Below, piece after piece: positions 1-5,941 of a stretch of DNA of 7,800 nt. The stretch's first letter is position 1, and each line of letters begins with the position of its first letter. Origin of the DNA: Acidilobaceae archaeon. Lineage in GTDB: Archaea > Thermoproteota > Thermoprotei_A > Sulfolobales > Acidilobaceae. The notes below the pieces were generated by a model. It searched no databases and was not told where the DNA came from. It was given only the letters and a program-made list of their open reading frames with translations. The stretch covers positions 1 to 7,800 of the forward strand of contig JALUDK010000340.1 of assembly GCA_027044005.1 (NCBI GenBank). Direction: 5' to 3'. A program made the translations under genes and the position numbers.

Positions 1-1000
1 GGTAATCGAGGACACACAGACCGACCCCACAGTGGCACAGCAGAAGTTCGACACGCTAGCAGCCCAGGGCATAAAGTTCATGCTAGGCCCCATGACCAGC
101 GCAGAGGTCTCAGCCCTAAAGGAGAGGGCTGACACCCAGCAGATACTACTCATAAGCCCCTCAAGCACAGCCCCACAGCTAGCCATACCCGACGACTTCG
201 TATTCAGGTTCTGCCCCACAGACCTAATCCAGGGCCCAGCAATAGCTAAGATAATGCAGGCTGACGGCGTCGAGGTCGTAGTGGCTCTAGTAAGGGCAGA
301 CGACTGGGGCAGGGGCCTAATAGAGTCAAGCAAAGAGGCATTCCTAAAGATGGTGCCAGACGGTAAGGTAGAGGTTATAGAGTACGACCCCAAGAACCCC
401 AACTTCGCCCAGCAGGTAGCACAGCTAAACGACCTAGTAACCAAGTACATGGGAGAGGGTAAGAAGGTAGGCGTACTACTGATCTCATTCAACGAGGCAG
501 TACAGGTATTCCAGCAGGCAGACCAGTACGACACCCTCAAGCAGGTAAGGTGGTACGGTAGCGACGGCACTGCACTACTATCAGAGATAGTAAACGACCC
601 CGTAGCCGGGAAGTTCGCAGCCCAGGTCAAGTTCATCAACCCAATATTCGCAGCAGCCAAGAGCAACAAGTACGAGGACGTCAACAAGAGGCTAACAGAG
701 GAGCTAGGCAGGGTACCAGACACCTACGCCTTCGCGCTATACGACTCAGCATGGGTAGTGACCCTAGCCCTAATGGCGGTAGGAGACTATGACTCAGTAA
801 AGGTCAAGGAGATACTACCAACAACAGCCAGGATATTCTACGGGACCACCGGCGAAATAGTCCTAAACGAGGCGGGAGACAGGGCCTTCGCAGACTACGC
901 CCTATGGGAGGTCGTAGAGACCAGCCCAGGCCAGTACGAGTGGGTCAACGTAGGAATGTACAAGTACGCGAGCAACTCAATAGAGTGGTACACAGGATAA
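1..1000 (+). CDS. Branched-chain amino acid ABC transporter, solute-binding protein (5'-truncated)
   Basis: Extracellular receptor of a Liv-type importer (periplasmic-binding-protein type I fold, Peripla_BP_6/LivK-like). The reading frame is open from base 2. The residues before the GTG at 32 already read as family sequence (VIEDTQTDPT, then KFDTLAAQGIKFMLGP, like the usual EDTQTDPTVALQK...GV..viGP), so that GTG is internal. The true start, any signal peptide or lipobox and the first lobe strands lie upstream of the window. About 332 residues are visible, ending at TAA 998-1000. Family landmarks seen include SPSSTAPQLA (ligand-binding Ser/Thr region), DDWGRG, WYGSDGTA and DTYAFALYDSAWV. There is no C-terminal membrane helix, so anchoring, if any, is N-terminal. 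The transporter ATPases and permeases follow directly on the same strand. Substrate could be Leu/Ile/Val, another amino acid or an amide. Third codon positions are strongly A/C-biased with few T. Family call firm; substrate unknown. Confidence 0.9.
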   Translation, partial: VIEDTQTDPTVAQQKFDTLAAQGIKFMLGPMTSAEVSALKERADTQQILLISPSSTAPQLAIPDDFVFRFCPTDLIQGPAIAKIMQADGVEVVVALVRADDWGRGLIESSKEAFLKMVPDGKVEVIEYDPKNPNFAQQVAQLNDLVTKYMGEGKKVGVLLISFNEAVQVFQQADQYDTLKQVRWYGSDGTALLSEIVNDPVAGKFAAQVKFINPIFAAAKSNKYEDVNKRLTEELGRVPDTYAFALYDSAWVVTLALMAVGDYDSVKVKEILPTTARIFYGTTGEIVLNEAGDRAFADYALWEVVETSPGQYEWVNVGMYKYASNSIEWYTG

Positions 1001-1009
1001 CCCTAACCC

Positions 1010-1044
1010 AGGCCCCTCCACGGGGCCTCACCCCACACTTTCTT
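1010..1044 (+). terminator. Candidate terminator after the solute-binding protein gene
   Basis: A perfect 7-bp inverted repeat, AGGCCCC (1010-1016) and GGGGCCT (1022-1028), encloses a 5-nt loop and starts 9 nt after the TAA. A pyrimidine-rich stretch ending in TTTCTT (1039-1044) follows. Crenarchaeal termination depends mainly on T-rich tracts, so the T-run matters at least as much as the hairpin. The hairpin may instead stabilise the 3' end of an abundant receptor mRNA while allowing some read-through into the ATPase genes. Structure is seen directly; function is inferred. Confidence 0.45.
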
Positions 1045-1094
1045 ACCATAAAGGAGTCAATCGTGCCTATTGGGTTTCAACGGGTATAACTTTC

Positions 1095-1101
1095 TTTAAA
1101 A
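1095..1101 (+). promoter_or_regulatory. Candidate archaeal TATA box for the livGFHM genes
   Basis: TTTAAAA stands out as an AT-rich island in GC-rich DNA. An initiation site about 25-27 nt past its centre would fall near 1123-1126. That leaves roughly 27 nt of leader before the ATG at 1152, enough to include the ribosome site at 1136-1142. A second AT-rich candidate, TATAA, lies at 1085-1089. No clear purine-rich BRE precedes either. This suggests that the ATPase/permease genes can be transcribed separately from the receptor gene. Confidence 0.45.
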
Positions 1102-1135
1102 GGGGGTACCCACGGCTTATCAACCCAGGAATAAT

Positions 1136-1142
1136 GGGGGGT
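1136..1142 (+). promoter_or_regulatory. Ribosome-binding site deciding the livG start
   Basis: GGGGGGT can pair with the archaeal anti-SD (complement of GGAGGTGAT, one G-U pair). When aligned to that 9-mer it leaves 6 nt before the ATG at 1152. It overlaps the last base of the ATG at 1134, so it cannot serve that start. The only purine stretch before 1134 is a weak AGGA too close to the codon. Confidence 0.5.
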
Positions 1143-1151
1143 AAAAGTGGG

Positions 1152-1916
1152 ATGCAGAGCAACCACATCATAGAGACAAGGGGCATAGTAAAGACCTTCG
1201 GCGGCCTACGAGCACTAGACGGGGTAGACATAAAGGTCCAGAGGGGCAGCCTCACACTCCTCATAGGCCCCAACGGTAGTGGTAAGACAACGCTCATCAA
1301 CGTTATAGGCGGGGTCTACAAGCCAGACGCGGGCCAGGTGATCTACGAGGGCGAGGACATAACAGGCCTACCCCCACACGAAATATACCACAGGGGCATC
1401 GTGAGGACCTTCCAGATACCCAGACTCTTCAGGAACCTGATAGTCACGGAGAACCTGGCAACAGCCAAGAGGGGCAACCCCGGGGAGAACGTGTACCTAG
1501 CCCCCCTAAAGAGTAGGTGGATAGACTTCGAGACAAAGACCATCAGAGAGTCAATGATAACAGAGCTAAAACTCAAGATACTCCACATGTGGAACAGGAA
1601 GTCAAGCGAGCTCAGCGGCGGCCAGATGAAGCTAGTGGAGATAGGCAGGAGCCTAATGGCGGGGGCCAGGCTAGTCCTCATGGACGAGCCCGCCGCTGGC
1701 GTGAACCCAACCCTGGCCCACCAGATCTTCGCGATGCTCAAGGAGATGACCCGGGGCCTAGGTATAACATTCCTCATAGTCGAACACAGGCTGGAGATCG
1801 CGGCGGAGTACGCTGACTACGTGATAGCAATGGCCAGGGGTAAGGTGATAAGCGAGGGTAAGCCAAACGAGGTGATGACAGACCCGGTAGTGGTGAAGAG
1901 CTACCTGGAGGGGTAG
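1152..1916 (+). CDS. livG: Branched-chain amino acid ABC transporter ATPase LivG
   Basis: One of the two cytoplasmic ATPases that power Liv-type import. Counting from the ATG at 1152 (254 residues): Walker A GPNGSGKT 39-46, Q-loop Gln88 in RTFQIPRLF, signature LSGGQ 154-158, Walker B VLMDEP 175-180 with catalytic Glu179, and switch His212 in IVEHRL. The N-terminal RGIVKTFGGLRALDGV pattern and the C-terminal EGKPNEVMTDPVVVKSYLEG tail are typical of LivG, whose tail carries the BCA_ABC_TP_C region. Length is normal for the family. An in-frame ATG at 1134 would add MGGKSG. I prefer 1152 because of the ribosome site at 1136-1142 and because the family homology begins right after it. It is first of four tightly spaced transport genes, with 4 nt before livF. 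It presumably forms a heterodimer with LivF. Confidence 0.93.
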   Translation: MQSNHIIETRGIVKTFGGLRALDGVDIKVQRGSLTLLIGPNGSGKTTLINVIGGVYKPDAGQVIYEGEDITGLPPHEIYHRGIVRTFQIPRLFRNLIVTENLATAKRGNPGENVYLAPLKSRWIDFETKTIRESMITELKLKILHMWNRKSSELSGGQMKLVEIGRSLMAGARLVLMDEPAAGVNPTLAHQIFAMLKEMTRGLGITFLIVEHRLEIAAEYADYVIAMARGKVISEGKPNEVMTDPVVVKSYLEG

Positions 1917-1920
1917 CGAC

Positions 1921-2640
1921 ATGGCGCCCATACTAGAGGTGAAGGGGGTAGACGCAGGGTACGGCAAGCTCCAGATACTATTCAACGTATCCATGGAGGT
2001 AGAGTCCAAGGACATATTCGTAATAGTAGGCCCCAACGGTAGCGGCAAGAGCACCCTGCTCAAGACGATCTTCGGCCTAACAAGGATATACAAGGGGAGC
2101 ATAAGGTTCAATGGGGAGGAGATAACAGGGAAGCCACCACACGACATAGCAAAGACCGGTATAGCGTACCTCCCCCAGACAGACAACGTCTTCGCCCAGC
2201 TAACCGTAGCTGAGAACCTCAAGATGGCGGCATACACTCTACCATCAGACCTTGCGGAGGAGAGGATAAGCGAGGTCCTAGAGAGATTCCCACTCCTAAA
2301 GGCCAGGCTAAAGGACAAGGCGATGACCCTCAGCGGGGGCCAGAGGCAGATACTAGCCATGGCGATGTCACTCATAAGGAAGCCGAAGCTAATGCTATTC
2401 GACGAGCCAACCGCAGCCCTAGCCCCAAAACTAGCAGCAGAGATACTAGACGAGATAATCAAGCTCAGGGACGAGCTCGGAATAACTATCATACTAGTCG
2501 AGCAGAACGCGAAGAAGGCCCTACAGATGGGCGACAAGGCCCTGCTCCTAGTAGGAGGCAGGGTCATGTACAGGGGCGGCGCGAAGGAGCTGCTCGAGCA
2601 CCCAGAACTGGGTGCCTTATACCTGGGCTTGAAGAAGTAG
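1921..2640 (+). CDS. livF: Branched-chain amino acid ABC transporter ATPase LivF
   Basis: Second cytoplasmic ATPase of the importer, 239 residues, normal LivF length. In order: Walker A GPNGSGKST 37-45, Q-loop Gln86 in YLPQTDNVF, signature LSGGQ 137-141, and Walker B LMLFDEP 157-163 with Glu162. The position of the switch histidine holds Gln195 in ILVEQNAKKA. VEQN there is characteristic of LivF and separates it from LivG, which keeps His. The end, HPELGALYLGLKK, is also LivF-like. The usual DEPSLGLAP stretch reads DEPTAALAPK. The start ATG follows the livG TAG by 4 nt, with GGAGGGG (1907-1913) inside the end of livG as ribosome site, implying coupled translation. Confidence 0.95.
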   Translation: MAPILEVKGVDAGYGKLQILFNVSMEVESKDIFVIVGPNGSGKSTLLKTIFGLTRIYKGSIRFNGEEITGKPPHDIAKTGIAYLPQTDNVFAQLTVAENLKMAAYTLPSDLAEERISEVLERFPLLKARLKDKAMTLSGGQRQILAMAMSLIRKPKLMLFDEPTAALAPKLAAEILDEIIKLRDELGITIILVEQNAKKALQMGDKALLLVGGRVMYRGGAKELLEHPELGALYLGLKK

Positions 2641-2653
2641 GGGGTGACCGGGG

Positions 2654-3661
2654 ATGGTGTTGAACGTACAGTTATTCCTGGATACGATGGCCTACGCCAG
2701 CGTGCTAGGCCTCCTGAGTATGAGTCTAACCCTAACCTACATAGTTAGCAGGGTACCAAACTTCGCCCACGCAACATTCGCAGCCATAGGCTCATACATG
2801 GTACTCATAGTAGTATGGCTCCTGGGTATCTATAAGACCGGGCCCTCATGGGGCGTCTACTACGCATCCCTACCCCTATCCTTCATAGTAGTAGGAGCCG
2901 TGGCCCTACTACAATACCTTATAGTCCTTAGGCCCCTAGCCAAGAAGGGTATAAGCATAGATGGGCTAATGATCGCCACCCTAGGCATAGACATAATACT
3001 AGTCGGACTCCTAAACATATCAGCAGACTTCCTAGAGGACATATTCCAGCAGTCACCAGACAAGGACCTCAGGAAGCTGGTTACATACCCCAGGTCAGGA
3101 TACCTATCCAGCTACGAGCCCACAATAATGGGGGTAACAGCCTCCTCAATACTAGGCCCCCTACTACTAGTAGTCTCAACAGTAGGCTTCTACCTATTCC
3201 TGACAAAGACAAAGTTCGGCACCGCCATGAGGGCAGCGATAGAGAACCCACAGCTAGCCGAAACCCTAGGAATAAACGTCAACCTAGTCTACTCAGTCTC
3301 ATGGTTCATAGCAGGGGGACTAGCAGGCATGGCAGGCGTAATAATGGTAATGACGACAAAGCTGAACCCCACCATGGGATGGCTCCTGATCGTGAGCGTC
3401 TTCGCCGGGAGCATAGTAGGAGGCCTAGGCAGCCTATTCTGGGGCGCAGTTGGAGGCCTCCTCGTAGGCTTCCTAGAGCAATTCGGAGTCTACTACACAC
3501 AGATAATACTAGGAGCACTAACCGGGGAAACGGTTAGCCTGGGCAACTACAGGCAGGTCTTCTCACTAGGTGCAATAGTTGTCATGCTCCTAGTCGCCCC
3601 TCAGGGGCTCGCCTCCCTGAACTGGGGTAAGATACTATCCAGGCTCGGCCTCAGGAGGTGA
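2654..3661 (+). CDS. livH: Branched-chain amino acid ABC transporter permease LivH
   Basis: Integral membrane channel subunit of the BPD_transp_2 family, 335 residues, a little longer than bacterial LivH. Hydrophobic segments lie roughly at 10-31, 35-58, 72-92, 104-122, 163-184, 210-234, 242-275 and 303-317. Family signatures: SLTLTYIVSRVPNFAHATFA near the N-terminus (the re-entrant NFAH region); the cytoplasmic coupling stretch TKFGTAMRAAIENPQLAETL (187-206) followed by GINVN; AGSIVGGLGSLFWGAVGG (251-268); and the closing VAPQGL. Extra length lies in the hydrophilic segment around 123-157 and in 285-302. The ATG is 13 nt after livF; GGGGTGA (2641-2647) is the ribosome site. The stop TGA is embedded in the ribosome site of livM. 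It likely pairs with LivM in the membrane. Confidence 0.94.
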   Translation: MVLNVQLFLDTMAYASVLGLLSMSLTLTYIVSRVPNFAHATFAAIGSYMVLIVVWLLGIYKTGPSWGVYYASLPLSFIVVGAVALLQYLIVLRPLAKKGISIDGLMIATLGIDIILVGLLNISADFLEDIFQQSPDKDLRKLVTYPRSGYLSSYEPTIMGVTASSILGPLLLVVSTVGFYLFLTKTKFGTAMRAAIENPQLAETLGINVNLVYSVSWFIAGGLAGMAGVIMVMTTKLNPTMGWLLIVSVFAGSIVGGLGSLFWGAVGGLLVGFLEQFGVYYTQIILGALTGETVSLGNYRQVFSLGAIVVMLLVAPQGLASLNWGKILSRLGLRR

Positions 3662-3662
3662 T
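3654..3662 (+). promoter_or_regulatory. Perfect 9-nt ribosome-binding site for livM
   Basis: GGAGGTGAT is the full complement of the crenarchaeal 16S 3' end and overlaps the livH stop (TGA 3659-3661). It leaves only 2 nt before ATG 3665 but 5 nt before the in-frame GTG 3668. Five is the spacing found at livF, livH, asd and the aspartate kinase in this window. Confidence 0.7.
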
Positions 3663-3664
3663 GA

Positions 3665-4858
3665 ATGGTGCCCATAGAGCTGGATATAGGAACCCTGGCC
3701 CAAAGCCTCGCATACTTCATAGCCGCATACACAATAGTAACCCTAAGCCTCAACCTCGAGGCAGGCTTCACGGGGATCCCCAACTTTGGTAAACACCTCT
3801 TCGTCGCAGCCGGGGCGTTCGTAGTAGCCAGTCTAGGTAACAGGCTCAGCGCCTACATAGTATCAGTCCTCTACAAGGACGAGATACTAAAGCTAATACA
3901 GGAGGATCCGCTACTATCCAAGAGGATCACGGAGGCAGATATAGGCAGTCTATGGAGCATGTACGCCGACCCCCTGGGCAACAGGGACCTAGACAGGATA
4001 ATGGACAAATTCTTCGCTCAACACCCCGAGCTGGGTATACTCCTATTCATACTAATACTAATACTCGCGGTCGCAATAGGCGGGCTACTAGGCCTGCTAA
4101 TATCATACCCAGCGCTAAGACTCAGGGGAGAATACCTAGCAATACTACTACTCGCAGCAGCCGAAATGGTTGTAATGGCTATAGGATACTACTGGAAGCC
4201 GCTGGTAGGAGGCACCACCGGCCTCTTCCTGCCAAGGTACCTAGCAGTATTCGGACAGAAAGTTATCCTGGGGGTCACGGTGCTCCTCATACTGGCGGCG
4301 GTGGCAATGTACCTCTACGCCCAGAGGATAGCAAACTCCCCAGCGGGTAGGATGATGAGGGCGGTCAGGGATGACGAGCTGGCTGCTGCAAGCCTAGGAA
4401 AGGACATAGCCAAGGTGAGGAGAGACGTGATCATAATCAGCTCCGCCATGGCCGCGCTAGCAGGAGCACTGATAGCTGTCCACACGGGCTCAGTGGTATC
4501 AACACACTACCAGAGGTTCTCATGGACCTTCATCCCTTGGGCTATGATGATCGTCGGGGGCGTGGCTAATAACTCCGGGGTAGTGGTAGGCGTGGCGATA
4601 ATAATGGTTCTACAGAAGTTTGTGGATATAGTGAAGCCCATGCTGGCGCCAGTTGTGCCCTTCGACCCGGTATGGCTATACCAGATAGGCCTAGGCCTAG
4701 TGATTATACTAATGCTCTACATGAGGCCTCAAGGCATCATACCGGAGAAGCCCTCAAGGACCGTAAACTTTGAGGAGATATTCGAGGATGTGCTAGAGGA
4801 TAAGGTGGAGGACGAGCAGGCAAAGAAGATGATCAGGGAGGGCAGGGCCACCCCCTAG
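3665..4858 (+). CDS. livM: Branched-chain amino acid ABC transporter permease LivM
   Basis: Second channel subunit (BPD_transp_2 family, LivM branch), 397 residues. Hydrophobic segments lie at about 14-33, 38-57, 121-148, 155-176, 197-219, 254-276, 286-318 and 337-354. Family marks: SLNLEAGFTGIPNFGKHLF (28-46), LRLRGEYLAI (151-160), VGGTTGL (181-187), coupling stretch SPAGRMMRAVRDDELAAASL (225-244) and MRPQGIIPE near the end. Two additions stand out: a hydrophilic, probably helical insert of about 63 residues (58-120) between the second and third hydrophobic segments, and an acidic C-terminal tail (361-397). I keep the conventional ATG 3665, but GTG 3668, one codon later, has the better ribosome-site spacing. 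The stop lies 6 nt from the stop of the convergent asd gene. Confidence 0.93.
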   Translation: MVPIELDIGTLAQSLAYFIAAYTIVTLSLNLEAGFTGIPNFGKHLFVAAGAFVVASLGNRLSAYIVSVLYKDEILKLIQEDPLLSKRITEADIGSLWSMYADPLGNRDLDRIMDKFFAQHPELGILLFILILILAVAIGGLLGLLISYPALRLRGEYLAILLLAAAEMVVMAIGYYWKPLVGGTTGLFLPRYLAVFGQKVILGVTVLLILAAVAMYLYAQRIANSPAGRMMRAVRDDELAAASLGKDIAKVRRDVIIISSAMAALAGALIAVHTGSVVSTHYQRFSWTFIPWAMMIVGGVANNSGVVVGVAIIMVLQKFVDIVKPMLAPVVPFDPVWLYQIGLGLVIILMLYMRPQGIIPEKPSRTVNFEEIFEDVLEDKVEDEQAKKMIREGRATP

Positions 4859-4864
4859 CATATC

Positions 4865-5941
4865 CTAGAGGAGCCCCCTTTCTTGATACTCTCTATACAC
4901 CTCATAGGCTAGTATAGCAGCCCCAGCCGCGCCCCTAATAGTATTGTGACCCAGGATCACCGACCTGAGCCATGGGCCATCCCTAGAGTCGACGAGGCTT
5001 AGCCTCCCTACCACAACGCTCATACCACCGCCCTCCAGCCTATCTAGCCTAGGCTGGGGCCTGTCCTCCCCGTCCCTCACCACCAGAGGCTTCTCAGGGG
5101 CTGTGGGTAGGCTCCACTCCTGGGGGGCGCTCCTGAACCCTCCTAGCACCCTTGCCACCTCCCCTATATCCTCTGGCCTGCGTGATAGCTTGGCGTAGAC
5201 TACCTCCGTGTGGCCATCGACCACGGGCACCCTGGTGGCAGTAGAGGTTATCTCCAGGTCTAGATGCTCCACCTCGTCCCCGGCTAGGCTGCCCAGTATC
5301 TTCCTAGACTCGTTTTCTATCTTCCACTCCTCCCCGGATATGTAGGGGACCAGGTTATCCACCATATACATTGCCGGCAGGCCCCGCAGGCCTGCGCCGC
5401 TTATAGCCTGGAGGGTGGTGACCATAACCCTCTCAAGGCCGTACTCATCCAGGAGTGGTTTGAGGTAGAGTGTGAGTATGGCGGTGCTACAGTTCGGGTT
5501 CTTCAGTATAACACCCTTCCAACCCCTAGTCTCCCGCTGGAGCTTGGCAAGCCTAACATGGCTATGATTGACCTCCCCGTTAAGGAGGGGAACATCGGGG
5601 TCCATCCTCATCGGCCTAGCGTTGGACGCTACATCTACCCCCATCTTAGCGAGTCCAACCTCTATATCACCTGCTATGGAGGCAGGGAGGGCGCTGAACG
5701 CCACCTCGACACCCTCCCTGGCTAGCAGCTCCGGGTCGCTGGGAGAGACCTTGATCTCCCTGGCCCACTCCGGTATGCTACCCTCCACCCTCCAGTCAAC
5801 AGCCTCCCCATAGAGCCTGCCCACACTGCTCCTACCAGTTATGTGGGTAACCTCTATGAAGGGGTGCCTGTCCAGGAGCTGGATAAACCTCTGGCCCACA
5901 AGACCGGTTCCCCCGAGAACCGCGGCCCTAACCCTATCCAC
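4865..5941 (-). CDS. asd: Aspartate-semialdehyde dehydrogenase
   Basis: Cytoplasmic NADP-dependent reduction of aspartyl phosphate to aspartate semialdehyde, second step of the aspartate pathway. The protein is 358 residues from GTG 5941. It shows the nucleotide-binding LGGTGLVGQ (9-17), the active-site Cys151 in NPNCST, the substrate/catalytic region QAISGAGLRG (178-187), His244 in VDGHTE, and the closing GHNTIRGAAGAAILAYE (331-347). NPNCST followed by SGAGL..G and DRPQPRLDR is the archaeal/fungal-type pattern rather than the E. coli type. The open frame runs back to 6058, but those residues (including MGRGLRWLCG) bear no family likeness and lie inside the kinase gene. GTG 5941 has a GAGGTGGT ribosome site at standard distance and begins just before the Rossmann motif. 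It overlaps the upstream aspartate kinase gene by 8 nt (GTGGATAG), so translation is probably coupled. Confidence 0.95.
   Translation of the reverse strand: MDRVRAAVLGGTGLVGQRFIQLLDRHPFIEVTHITGRSSVGRLYGEAVDWRVEGSIPEWAREIKVSPSDPELLAREGVEVAFSALPASIAGDIEVGLAKMGVDVASNARPMRMDPDVPLLNGEVNHSHVRLAKLQRETRGWKGVILKNPNCSTAILTLYLKPLLDEYGLERVMVTTLQAISGAGLRGLPAMYMVDNLVPYISGEEWKIENESRKILGSLAGDEVEHLDLEITSTATRVPVVDGHTEVVYAKLSRRPEDIGEVARVLGGFRSAPQEWSLPTAPEKPLVVRDGEDRPQPRLDRLEGGGMSVVVGRLSLVDSRDGPWLRSVILGHNTIRGAAGAAILAYEVYREYQERGLL

Noticed and set aside
32..34. GTG as the start of the solute-binding protein
   Set aside because: The frame is open back to base 2 and the preceding residues (VIEDTQTDPT) already match the family, so the gene begins outside the window.
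1001..1133. Possible small RNA, riboswitch or leader peptide in the gap before livG
   Set aside because: Apart from one short hairpin and the TATA-like element there is no extended secondary structure, conserved aptamer or plausible short gene that I can recognise.
1758..2567. Long open frame on the minus strand opposite livF and the end of livG
   Set aside because: It lies antisense to genes with full ABC ATPase motifs, has a Ser/Leu/Ile-rich composition expected from the reverse complement of A/C-ended codons, and shows no recognisable domain.
4686..4699. 14-nt perfect palindrome TAGGCCTAGGCCTA
   Set aside because: It falls inside conserved livM codons (Ile-Gly-Leu-Gly-Leu) and is explained by the repeated GGC-CTA codons; similar AGGCCTAGG strings occur elsewhere in coding sequence.
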